Part shown: one piece after another, positions 1 through 7,622 of the stretch
Numbering within the stretch: position 1 is the first letter of the stretch
Layout of the letters: each line of letters begins with the position of its first letter
NCBI GenBank assembly: GCA_964352225.1
Contig: CAYGRM010000033.1
Location: 1-29,598 of the forward strand
From: CAJQQY01 sp964352225
GTDB taxonomy: Bacteria; Bacteroidota; Bacteroidia; Chitinophagales; Saprospiraceae
Reading direction: 5' to 3'
Length of the DNA stretch: 29,598 bases
Position numbers and translations under genes: made by a program
The notes under the pieces: model-generated
Told to the model about the DNA's origin: nothing
Database searches by the model: none
The model's input: only the letters and a program-made list of their open reading frames with translations

Positions 1-130
1 TGATTTCTGTTTTCAAAAAACTACGAAGCATATAAAAAGCCCCGGCAATGATGGCAATGATGACCAGGTATTTTACCCCTTGCCCCATTTTATTTTTGTT
101 CTGCTGCAAAGTTGGAATTTCTCTATCCAT
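1..130 (-). CDS. HlyD-like periplasmic adaptor, N-terminal part (runs off the left edge)
   Basis: Reading leftward from an ATG at 130, the frame stays open to the window edge (43 codons). It begins MDREIPTLQQ, followed by a short basic stretch and one hydrophobic segment (about residues 20-36, KYLVIIAIIAGAFYMLRSF). A short cytoplasmic tail, one membrane anchor and an MDREI-type start are how Bacteroidota HlyD/MacA-family efflux adaptor proteins usually begin. The periplasmic hairpin and barrel domains that would prove this lie outside the window, so the family is an inference from the N-terminus only. It is divergent from the pirin gene at 431. Confidence 0.5.
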   Translation of the reverse strand, partial: MDREIPTLQQNKNKMGQGVKYLVIIAIIAGAFYMLRSFLKTEI

Positions 131-430
131 GATTTTATCTTAATGTTTGATAAGAAAAGTCCAATGGCTATGCCAAAACTAAAGGTGTTGATAATCAATA
201 GATTATGAAATTAAAAAAAGATAAAGTTGTTCGATATCGCACACTTTGTGTTTGAAAATGGGAAAGGAAATAGAGTGCTATTCTAAAGACCATTTTAATC
301 TGGAAGAATAGTTATTTTTAAACCAAAATAAATTTATCACGTTTGTTTTGTACAAAAAAGAAAATAAGATATTCCGTATTGGATATTTTTTTGTTCAAAA
401 AAGCATATCAAAATAATTAAAGAAGAAAAA
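131..430. other. Divergent intergenic region between the adaptor gene and the pirin gene
   Basis: This 300-base AT-rich gap separates two divergently transcribed genes, so it should hold both promoters. I find no exact TAnnTTTG -7 box, no strong inverted repeat and no convincing short ORF. The stretch just before the pirin ATG is purine/A-rich (AAAGAAGAAAAA), the usual weak ribosome-binding context of Bacteroidota. Confidence 0.4.
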
Positions 431-1393
431 ATGAAAAGACGAGAATTCATCAAAGGCTCTGCAATTATTGGGTTAGGCATTGTTCATGGTTGCCAAGTCA
501 CTCCTAATTCTGGGATGTATCAAGACCAGACGAAAAGAAAGATTTATAGGATTTTGAGTGCTGATGGAGTGAATGTAGGAACACTTCCTGTGCTACGAGC
601 TTTTGCGGGAAATCATTTGGATCATGTCTCACCATATGTTATGTTCGATGAATTTGGACCAGTTAATGTAAAAGCAGGAAGTGATCCTTTGAGGGTGGAT
701 GCCCATCCTCATGCTGGGGTGACTCCGACAACTTATTTTTTGGAAGGAACAGGTCATCATAAAGATAGTTTGAATTATGATTTCCAAATTGGAAAGGGAG
801 ACTTTATGATGTTTAGTTCGGGAAGGGGAGCCATACATATGGAAGAGTCAGGGTTGCAACTTTATGATAAAGGTGGAATATATCATGGTTTTCAAATTTG
901 GTTGAACACGCCTTCGAAGTATAAATTTGATGCGCCCACTACCATGGTTCATCGATTGGAACATATGGATACCATCGAAACCAAAGATTATTGGATCAAG
1001 GTAGTGCTGGGAGAATTGTTTGATGCAAAGTCGAAAATAGAATTGTTGTCGCCTGCATTTTATTATCATGTAAAAATGAAAAAAAATGCTCGACTTGATA
1101 TCCCAACCAATCCTGAGCATAATGCCTTTGTCTATTTGATTAATGGAGAATTAGAAGTAGAAGGTGCTCGGCAAGTCAAAAAAAATCAAGTTGTTTTATA
1201 TCAAAGAGGAGAAAGTTTAGTTAACCTTTATTCAAAAGAAGAGACGGAATTTTTAGTGTTGGGAGGACAGCCATTGGATGAAAAGGTATATTCCTATGGC
1301 CCATTTGTCATGAATAATGAAGCACAGATTCGACAATGTATGAAAAATTATCAAGCTGGGTTGATGGGGAATCCTGAATTAGTGAATCGATAA
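431..1393 (+). CDS. Pirin-family protein with an export signal
   Basis: This 320-residue bicupin of the pirin family is likely a metal-dependent dioxygenase-like or sensor protein; the substrate is unknown. The N-terminal cupin (about residues 50-150) carries the classic metal ligands: H92 and H94 in DAHPHAG, and H136 and E138 in GRGAIHMEE, matching the HPH and HxE motifs of pirins. The C-terminal cupin follows (about 200-300). Unusually, the protein starts KRREFIKGSAIIGLG, a twin-arginine-like signal, and then VHGC with Cys21 in a lipobox-like position. It may therefore be exported folded and possibly lipidated, whereas typical pirins are cytoplasmic. It is a single gene with about 240 bases before the next gene. 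Family assignment is firm; location and function are inference. Confidence 0.88.
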   Translation: MKRREFIKGSAIIGLGIVHGCQVTPNSGMYQDQTKRKIYRILSADGVNVGTLPVLRAFAGNHLDHVSPYVMFDEFGPVNVKAGSDPLRVDAHPHAGVTPTTYFLEGTGHHKDSLNYDFQIGKGDFMMFSSGRGAIHMEESGLQLYDKGGIYHGFQIWLNTPSKYKFDAPTTMVHRLEHMDTIETKDYWIKVVLGELFDAKSKIELLSPAFYYHVKMKKNARLDIPTNPEHNAFVYLINGELEVEGARQVKKNQVVLYQRGESLVNLYSKEETEFLVLGGQPLDEKVYSYGPFVMNNEAQIRQCMKNYQAGLMGNPELVNR

Positions 1394-1666
1394 TTTTAGA
1401 TTGATTAATTTTTTTAATTTAAGAAGACGTTTACTTTTTAATATTGTCTTTAACTAAGTACAAATTATATAGTTTAGCGCATGTTTAAATTTTAATATTT
1501 GAAAACCAATGTCTTATGATTTTGACTTCAAAATCACGCACTCATTTATCTCGATAAACTCGCTTGCGATTTTTTTGACAAAACTATAAACTATTGATAT
1601 TCAGTTCATTAAAATTTTAAACATGAACTCATTTTTTTGAATTTTATCAAACAAAACCAACTAATC

Positions 1667-2701
1667 ATGTTTAAGAAACTTTACCTTTTCTTTTTCCTTT
1701 CTTTCTTTTTTTCCTTTCAAATAAATGCTCAAGAAAATCCAATTGTCAGATATCCTAGTCTAAGTCCTGATGGTTCAAATATCAGTTTTAGTTATCAAGG
1801 AGATATCTGGACAATGCCTGTTTCGGGTGGCGTGGCGAGAAGACTAACCATCCATGAAAGTTATGAATCCAAACCACAATGGAGTCCTGATGGGAAACAA
1901 ATTCTTTTTCAAGGCAACCGATTCGGCAACAATGATTTGTTTGTGGTAGATGCCAATGGAAGTGTTCCAAAGCGATTGACTTATCATTCCACTAATGATG
2001 GCGATGCTCGCTGGGGAATTGATGGAGAGATTATTTTTAATACTCGACGTGCATTTCAGCAAGTAGAACGGGAGCAAGAAATACATTCGATTAATAAAAA
2101 TGGAGGAACACCTCAACGAATTATGGATGCTGTTGGGTTAATGCCTTCACCTTCGCCAGATGGAGACTATATATTGTTTGTTAAAGGAAACTGTCGAGTG
2201 GAGCGAGAGGCTTATACTGGACCAGCTCATCGAAGTTTATGGTTGTATAATAGGAATAGTGAAACCTATATGGAGATGACGGATTTTGAAGGGCAGGAGG
2301 TTTATCCTGATTGGGGAAATGGGGAAATATTTTTTTTAAGAGCTGTCAATGGTCGGTATAATATTTTTAAACTCAACCTAGATGCTGATGGAAAAAATCC
2401 AGATCGATTAAAGCAATTGACAGATTTTAAGGATGAAGGGATTCGTTATTTTGATGTGAGTGAAGATGGATCTAAGATTGTTTTTGAAAGAGGTGTGAAC
2501 GTGTTTACGATGGATACCAAAACTCAAAAGATTTCTAAAGCTTTGAAAATTCAAGCGGCACAAGATTATCGTTTTGATCCGATCGAGCATAAAACTTTTT
2601 CAGATGATGCTACGGAGTTCTCGCTTTCTCCTAATGAAAAACAAATTGCATTTATCGTTCGGGGAGAAGTTTTTGTCTATTTTAATAACAAAGAAAAATA
2701 G
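1667..2701 (+). CDS. 5' fragment of the Tricorn-like gene: signal peptide plus first propeller
   Basis: This is the part translated if TAG 2699-2701 acts as a stop. It gives 344 residues starting MFKKLYLFFF with a cleavable signal peptide and TolB-like blades, including LSPDGSNISFSYQGDIW and WSPDGKQILF. It ends NNKEK at the start of the second propeller. It has no protease residues, so alone it would be an exported, non-catalytic propeller. Confidence 0.6.
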   Translation: MFKKLYLFFFLSFFFSFQINAQENPIVRYPSLSPDGSNISFSYQGDIWTMPVSGGVARRLTIHESYESKPQWSPDGKQILFQGNRFGNNDLFVVDANGSVPKRLTYHSTNDGDARWGIDGEIIFNTRRAFQQVEREQEIHSINKNGGTPQRIMDAVGLMPSPSPDGDYILFVKGNCRVEREAYTGPAHRSLWLYNRNSETYMEMTDFEGQEVYPDWGNGEIFFLRAVNGRYNIFKLNLDADGKNPDRLKQLTDFKDEGIRYFDVSEDGSKIVFERGVNVFTMDTKTQKISKALKIQAAQDYRFDPIEHKTFSDDATEFSLSPNEKQIAFIVRGEVFVYFNNKEK

Positions 2702-2713
2702 CGATCTGTCCAA

Positions 2714-4909
2714 TTGACCAATCATCCATTTAGAGATAAAGAACCAGTTTGGTTAAATGATACAACCTTACTTTTTGTTTCTGATCGTGATGGGAAATTT
2801 GATTTGTACGCTGTTCATTCGAGTGATGCGAAGGAAGTTGATCTATTCAAAACATTCAAACGGAGTGTAAAAAAAGTATCTAATGGAGCTGAGGATGAGG
2901 AGGGAATGGTTATTTCTCCAGATCGAAAAAGGATTGCTTACCGTCGAGGTCGAGGAGTTTTAGTAGTAGCAGATATTTCAGCTAATGGAGATTTGTCCAA
3001 CGAGAAAATATTAATGGATGGGTGGGCTACTCCAGGCGGAGTGAGTTGGAGTCCTGATAGTAAATGGTTAGCATATGCTGCAAGTGATTTAGAATTTAAT
3101 CGAGAAATTTATATTCATCATGCTGACGGAAGTCAAAAACCGGTCAATGTTAGTTTGCATCCAAGATCTGATTCTTCACCAATGTGGAGTCGAGATGGCA
3201 GTAAGTTAGGATTTTTGTCTAATCGTAATAATGGAGATACGGATGTTTGGTTTGTTTGGCTAAAAAAAGAAGATTGGGAAAAAACTAAGCAAGATTGGGA
3301 AGATGCTGATGAGGAAGAAGAACCTAAAAAAGGCAAAGGAAAAAAAGCGGATAAGGAAGGGGCAGATGAGGCGGATAAAGAAGTAGAATCGATTCAAATT
3401 GACTTTGAAGATATTCATGAACGCATCGAACAAGTGACTCGTTTGGCAGGGAATGAAGGTAACTTAATGATTTCTAAAGATGGAGAGTCATTTTATTTTT
3501 CAACTAATGGAGGAGGTCGTCAAGGATCACCTGGGCCAGCAAGTTTGATGTCCGTAAAATGGAATGGAGAAGATGTAGAAACAATGGTGGAGAAAATTGA
3601 TATCTCAAATTTGTCGCTGGATATAGATGGAAAGAATCTATATGGAATTAAGCGTGGGGGAAGTTTGACTAAAATAAAAATTGATGGAGGGAAACAAGAG
3701 GGACTTGGTTTTCAAGCAAAATTAGATATCGATCATCAGCAAGAACGGAAACAAATTTTTGAGGAAGGCTGGCGAAGATTACGAGATGGATTTTATGATC
3801 CAAATTTTCATGGTCAAGATTGGAATAAGTTAAGGACTAAATATTATGACCGCTGCATGAATGCTTCCACTCGACAAGATTTTCAGACTTTCTACAACGA
3901 AATGTTGGGTCAACTCAATGCCAGCCACATGGGATTACGAGGTGGAACTTCACCTGAAGATCTACAAAGTGAAAAAACTGGCTTACTTGGAATAGAAGTA
4001 GAACCGATTTCGCAAGGTGTAAAAATTACTTCAGTCGTTCCGAATACGCCTGCCGATAGAACGGAAAGTAAATTGAATGTTGGAGATGTTATTCGTTCCG
4101 TTGATGGAGAAAATATTTCAGCTACGAATAATTTTTATAGTCTTTTAAATGGAAAAACAAATGAAAAAATATTGTTAGAGGTGGTTGATGAAACAGGTAA
4201 ATCGAGAGAAGTTGTTATTCGACCAACTGGTTCTTTGCGAACTGCTCTTTACAATGATTGGGTAAAAGAACGAAAGCGATTGACTGAAGAATATTCTAAT
4301 GGACGACTTGGTTACATCCATATTCAAGGGATGAATTGGTCTAGTTTCGAACGTTTTGAAAGAGAGTTGACCGCAAGTGGACTGGGAAAAGAGGGACTCG
4401 TGATTGATGTTAGATTTAATGGAGGTGGTTGGACGACGGATATGTTGATGGCAGTTTTAAGTGTTCGCCAGCATTCCTATACCGTTCCTCGAGGAGCTGC
4501 GAAAAGTTTGGAAAAGGAAAATTTAAAATTCACCGAAACATACCCTTTTGGCGAAAGACTTCCTTTGTCGAGTTGGACAAAACCATCAATTGCACTTTGT
4601 AATGAAAATAGCTATTCTAATGCTGAAATTTTTTCACACGCTTACAAGCAATTAGGCATTGGAACTTTGGTCGGGATGCCTACTTTTGGAGCGGTGATTT
4701 CAACTGGATCAAGTAGCTTGATGGATGGTTCTTCGGTTCGAATGCCTTTCAGAGCTTGGTATGTTAAAGCAACGAAAAAGAATATGGAATGGGGACCAGC
4801 GGTTCCAGATATTGAAGTTCAAAATTCTGCTGATGGAAAAGCGAAAGGGGAGGATGAGCAATTGAGAAGAGCGGTGGAAGTTTTGTTAGGACAGATAAAA
4901 AGTAAATAA
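2714..4909 (+). CDS. 3' fragment of the Tricorn-like gene: second propeller, PDZ and S41 domains
   Basis: This open frame continues the upstream fragment in the same phase after the TAG; TTG at 2714 is the nearest possible start. It holds the second propeller, the PDZ domain and all catalytic motifs (NASHMG, NGGGW, NSYSNAEIF). It has no signal peptide, no nearby in-frame ATG and no convincing ribosome-binding site. Independent translation is doubtful and would leave the protease in the wrong compartment. It is followed by a strong bidirectional terminator. Confidence 0.5.
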   Translation: MTNHPFRDKEPVWLNDTTLLFVSDRDGKFDLYAVHSSDAKEVDLFKTFKRSVKKVSNGAEDEEGMVISPDRKRIAYRRGRGVLVVADISANGDLSNEKILMDGWATPGGVSWSPDSKWLAYAASDLEFNREIYIHHADGSQKPVNVSLHPRSDSSPMWSRDGSKLGFLSNRNNGDTDVWFVWLKKEDWEKTKQDWEDADEEEEPKKGKGKKADKEGADEADKEVESIQIDFEDIHERIEQVTRLAGNEGNLMISKDGESFYFSTNGGGRQGSPGPASLMSVKWNGEDVETMVEKIDISNLSLDIDGKNLYGIKRGGSLTKIKIDGGKQEGLGFQAKLDIDHQQERKQIFEEGWRRLRDGFYDPNFHGQDWNKLRTKYYDRCMNASTRQDFQTFYNEMLGQLNASHMGLRGGTSPEDLQSEKTGLLGIEVEPISQGVKITSVVPNTPADRTESKLNVGDVIRSVDGENISATNNFYSLLNGKTNEKILLEVVDETGKSREVVIRPTGSLRTALYNDWVKERKRLTEEYSNGRLGYIHIQGMNWSSFERFERELTASGLGKEGLVIDVRFNGGGWTTDMLMAVLSVRQHSYTVPRGAAKSLEKENLKFTETYPFGERLPLSSWTKPSIALCNENSYSNAEIFSHAYKQLGIGTLVGMPTFGAVISTGSSSLMDGSSVRMPFRAWYVKATKKNMEWGPAVPDIEVQNSADGKAKGEDEQLRRAVEVLLGQIKSK

Positions 4910-4976
4910 GAACAAGTAGATTTTATTCGTTTGGCGTTGAACGTTAGACGGAGAGTAAGATCTATTATTTTTCATT

Positions 4977-5017
4977 AAAAAATCCTTCCAGTCAAGATTG
5001 ATTGGAAGGATTTTTTT
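4977..5017. terminator. Bidirectional intrinsic terminator between convergent genes
   Basis: The stem AATCCTTCCA / TGGAAGGATT is extended by flanking A and T runs, with a loop of about a dozen bases, and ends in seven T. It lies between the stop of the rightward protease gene and the stop of the leftward M16 gene, so it can serve both strands. Confidence 0.85.
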
Positions 5018-5035
5018 GTTAGAGTTGAAATTAAT

Positions 5036-6289
5036 TTAAACTTCTTCCTTTTCCTTTTTGGCTAAATAAAATAACTCAGAACAGTTTTCTCTTGTCAAAA
5101 TTTCATTAGCGACTCGGTGAATATCCTTTGAGGTAACTTGTTGATACGCAACAGCTTCTGAATTAATTAATTCCGCATCACCTAGCAATTCGAAGAAAGC
5201 TAAATTGATTGCTTTGTTCAAAACACTCGCCTCTGAAAACTCTAAAGAGCTTTCCATTTTATTTTTGATTTTAGCTAATTCTCGTTCTTCGACGATCTCA
5301 TTTTTCATGGCTTCGAGTTCTTTCCAGATAGCGGCTTCCGCTTGTTCCATCGAGATTCCATCCGCAGGTTTTCCTTCCACGATCAGTAAACCTGGGTCGA
5401 TGTATCCAGTTACGTAGGCATCAATTTGCGTGAAGAGTTGTTCCTCTTTCATCAATCTTTGATACAATCTAGAGGAACGACCATTTCCCAAAATATCCGA
5501 TAATAAATCAATTGCGTAGTAATTTTCATCTGCTCGGCCAGGCGTGTGGAAAGCTAAATACAAGGCATTGCTTGGAACGTTTGCTTGATTTTCTTTTTGT
5601 CGAAATTCGCTTTGTTTTGGCTCTTGTGGTAAATTTCTAACATAAACATTGCCACTTGGAATATCACCAAACCATTTTTCAACCAATGCTTTTGCTGCAT
5701 CAAGTTTGATGTTTCCAGCGATCACTAGAATCGCATTATTAGGGCAATAGTATTTTTTGAAAAATTTTTTGACATCATTCAACGTCGCATCTTCGACATG
5801 TTTTGGCACTTTCCCAATCGTAGGAATTCGATACGGATGCACTTTATAAGCCAAGTCAGAAAGATGGTGCCACACATCTCCGTAAGGTTGATTGAGACAA
5901 GTTTCTTTAAATTCTTCCACTACGACTTTGCGCTGAACATCCAAACTTTTTTTACTAAAATTCAAACTATTCATCCGATCAGATTCCAACCAAAGTACCG
6001 TTTCTATATTTTCCATCGGAACCAAATCATAAAAATTGGTGATGTCAGAATTAGTGAATGCGTTGCACTCCCCTCCAGCCATTTGAATTGGATCATCGAA
6101 GTCAGGTACATTTTTCGAACCGCCGAACATTAAGTGTTCGAATAGATGTGCAAAACCAGTTTTGTCAGGAGACTCATCACGCGCACCCACATTATATAAA
6201 ATATTGACTGCTGCCATTGGTGTACTATTATCTTCGTGTACTAAAACTCGCAGTCCATTTTTTAAAGTAAATCTTGAAAATTCGATCAT
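5036..6289 (-). CDS. M16-family zinc metallopeptidase (insulinase/MPP-like)
   Basis: A 417-residue, single M16 unit (about 45 kDa) predicted to cleave peptides. The inverted zinc motif HLFEH gives H48, E51 and H52. The third ligand is probably E126 in KVVVEEF, at the spacing normal for M16. The M16 C-terminal half follows (about 170-410), including the conserved NGRSSRLYQRL-type stretch near 270. There is no signal peptide, so a cytoplasmic location is likely. Many Bacteroidota M16B proteases have an adjacent non-catalytic partner gene; none is present here. The start MIEFSRFTLKNGLRV is the normal N-terminus of the family. It is transcribed leftward and convergent with the Tricorn-like gene. 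Confidence 0.9.
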   Translation of the reverse strand: MIEFSRFTLKNGLRVLVHEDNSTPMAAVNILYNVGARDESPDKTGFAHLFEHLMFGGSKNVPDFDDPIQMAGGECNAFTNSDITNFYDLVPMENIETVLWLESDRMNSLNFSKKSLDVQRKVVVEEFKETCLNQPYGDVWHHLSDLAYKVHPYRIPTIGKVPKHVEDATLNDVKKFFKKYYCPNNAILVIAGNIKLDAAKALVEKWFGDIPSGNVYVRNLPQEPKQSEFRQKENQANVPSNALYLAFHTPGRADENYYAIDLLSDILGNGRSSRLYQRLMKEEQLFTQIDAYVTGYIDPGLLIVEGKPADGISMEQAEAAIWKELEAMKNEIVEERELAKIKNKMESSLEFSEASVLNKAINLAFFELLGDAELINSEAVAYQQVTSKDIHRVANEILTRENCSELFYLAKKEKEEV

Positions 6290-6329
6290 ATTATTTTTTG
6301 CTTAGGAGCATGATTTTTAATGTAATTAA

Positions 6330-6405
6330 TTCACCACAGAAAACGCGGATTTCCACAGATATAAAGAATAACTATCTGTGGAAATCTGTGTTCATCTTTG
6401 GTGAA
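6330..6405. repeat. Dispersed inverted-repeat element, copy A
   Basis: The left arm 6330-6361 and right arm 6373-6405 are a long imperfect inverted repeat (TTCACCACAG ... GTGAA at the ends, TTCCACAGATA / TATCTGTGGAA at the centre) around an 11-base loop. It belongs to the CACAGATT subtype of the family described in the findings. It lies upstream of the M16 gene, in a divergent gap, so it is not simply a terminator. Confidence 0.7.
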
Positions 6406-6489
6406 AGAAAACAAAATTACCCTTTTTTCAGGATAAAAATATTTTTCATACACCAAAAGTATTCTTCCCTACATCTCTAAAAATAACTA

Positions 6490-6607
6490 AGCGATTGAAA
6501 CCATTTTATCGCTCAGTTAAAAACCTTCCGTAGCTGCTGACTTTAGTCGGTAGCAAATAATAATAAAAAAAACATTGGCAAAAGCCAAAGGTAAACTCCA
6601 CTAGAGT
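6490..6607 (+). other. Cluster of four small hairpins upstream of tonB
   Basis: Four successive stems lie in the gap of about 370 bases before tonB: AGCGAT/ATCGCT (6490-6513); GCTGCTGAC/GTCGGTAGC around TTTA (6533-6554, two wobble pairs on the + strand); TTGGC/GCCAA around AAAA (6575-6588); and ACTC/GAGT (6595-6607). They could be a structured 5' leader of tonB or a remnant of a repeat. I recognise no known riboswitch. No terminator-like T run directly follows the last stem, although TTTTTTA occurs at 6631. Confidence 0.35.
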
Positions 6608-6661
6608 CGCGCCAACAAAATCGTTTTGCCTTTTTTATAAAGTATTAAAAATCAATAAGTT

Positions 6662-7414
6662 ATGACAAAAAATGACATTTCAAGATTACGAAAAAATAGA
6701 TCGGTGAATTTTAAAATAGGGTTAATTGCTTCCTTAAGTTTTATCATCATGGCATTTAATTTTACCTCACCTCAATCCAATTCTTCGGAAAAAATAGCAG
6801 GAGACAGACCAATCGAAACTCAGGAAATTCAAATGCCTCGATCATCTCATAAAAAACCACCTCCACCTCCAAGCGTTGACCTTTCAGATCAGATCGAACC
6901 TGTCGATGAAGTGGAGTTAACTGAGCCCATAGAACCTCAACCCATCTCAATGGATATTGATGATGACCCAGAGCCTTTTTTTGATGACCCAATCGGTAAT
7001 GAAATAGATGAGATTGAACCTGAGGTGGAAGAGCCGGTGGATATTTTAGTGGAGGAACCTGTACGGGATTTTGCAGAGTACATGCCAAGCTTTGGAACAT
7101 GCAATTATAGTGAAATGACAAAAGGGGAATATAAAGCATGTTCAGATGCAGCCTTGCTCCAATATTTTGCGAAGCATTTAAAATATCCAACGATCGCTCG
7201 AGAGAATAGAATTGAGGGAAAAGTTATTATGCGATTTGTGATTGATGAAAATGGTGATGTCCAAAATGCTAAAGTGTTGCGCGGCGTCGCAGGAGGATGT
7301 TCTGAAGAAGCATTACGAGTGCTCAATAGTATGCCAAAATGGAAGGCAGGAAGACATGGTGGACGAAATGTAAAAGTGAATTTTACGATGCCGGTCTTAT
7401 TTAAATTACAATAG
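6662..7414 (+). CDS. TonB-family energy transducer
   Basis: A 250-residue inner-membrane protein coupling the proton motive force to outer-membrane TonB-dependent receptors. A short basic cytoplasmic N-terminus is followed by one membrane anchor (about residues 17-33). A long Pro/Glu/Asp-rich periplasmic spacer (about 45-140, starting HKKPPPPP) follows; it is strongly acidic instead of having the Glu-Pro/Lys-Pro blocks of enterobacterial TonB. The TonB C-terminal domain is at about 165-250: KYPTIARENRIEGKVIMRF, then FVIDENGDV, and finally VNFTMPVLFKL. No exbB or exbD is adjacent, so it is an orphan transducer here. It ends in TAG, followed by an intrinsic terminator. The receptor it serves cannot be told from the sequence. 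Confidence 0.92.
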   Translation: MTKNDISRLRKNRSVNFKIGLIASLSFIIMAFNFTSPQSNSSEKIAGDRPIETQEIQMPRSSHKKPPPPPSVDLSDQIEPVDEVELTEPIEPQPISMDIDDDPEPFFDDPIGNEIDEIEPEVEEPVDILVEEPVRDFAEYMPSFGTCNYSEMTKGEYKACSDAALLQYFAKHLKYPTIARENRIEGKVIMRFVIDENGDVQNAKVLRGVAGGCSEEALRVLNSMPKWKAGRHGGRNVKVNFTMPVLFKLQ

Positions 7415-7499
7415 GCTTGATGATGTAAATATAGTGTTATGAAAATAATAAAAACTTAAAACTTGGTAGTTTTTCGACGACAGGAAAGGGTGGATTCTG

Positions 7500-7530
7500 A
7501 AAGGGATTGCCCTTTTCGTTTTTTATTTTT
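7500..7530 (+). terminator. Intrinsic terminator of tonB
   Basis: The stem AAAGGG/CCCTTT around ATTG (7500-7515) is followed by TCGTTTTTTATTTTT, about 85 bases after the tonB stop. It directly abuts repeat copy B. Confidence 0.7.
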
Positions 7531-7615
7531 GCCGCTGACTTTTTATGACTATTATGACTTTTCGCTGTTTTAATTCCTCTGTGAATAGTCATAATAGTTA
7601 TAAAAAGTCAGCGGT
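7531..7615. repeat. Dispersed inverted-repeat element, copy B
   Basis: Left arm 7531-7559 (begins GCCGCTGACTTTTTATGACT) and right arm 7587-7615 (ends AAAAAGTCAGCGGT) match at 27 of 29 positions and enclose a 27-base loop. The copy sits between the convergent tonB and M14 genes. Its outer end is only 7 bases from the M14 stop codon. Confidence 0.85.
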
Positions 7616-7622
7616 AAAAAAA

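Larger units (their letters stand above)
1667..4909 (+). pseudogene. Tricorn-type S41 protease interrupted by an in-frame TAG
   Basis: Read through the TAG at 2699-2701, this is one 1080-codon gene of the length expected for a Bacteroidota Tricorn-like protease. Order: signal peptide (1-22, ending QINAQ), TolB/WD40-like propeller blades with repeated SPDG motifs (about 25-680), an acidic/lysine linker (about 546-575, DADEEEEPKKGKGKK), a PDZ domain (about 772-856) and the S41 protease domain. Catalytic residues, counting the TAG as codon 345, are H754 in NASHMG, S984 in NSYSNAEIF and E1041 in NMEWGP; NGGGW lies near 918-922. The spacing matches Thermoplasma Tricorn (H746, S965, E1023). Frame and homology continue smoothly across the TAG (EK*RSVQLTNHP), so this is a single-base nonsense change or a sequencing error, not a frameshift. 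ATG 1667 is preferred over the upstream TTG because the signal peptide begins there. Confidence 0.85.

Noticed and set aside
1480..1624. Inverted AT-rich segments (CATGTTTAAA ... TTTAAACATG) before the Tricorn-like gene
   Set aside because: The arms are over 100 bases apart, short and low in complexity; not distinguishable from chance.
1637..1666. TTG at 1637 as the start of the Tricorn-like protein
   Set aside because: It would add ten residues before a normal signal peptide; ATG 1667 gives the expected N-terminus.
2699..2701. TAG reassigned to an amino acid in this organism
   Set aside because: tonB (7412-7414), the TRIC-type gene (10447-10449) and msrC (27417-27419) end in TAG exactly at family C-termini, so TAG works as a stop here.
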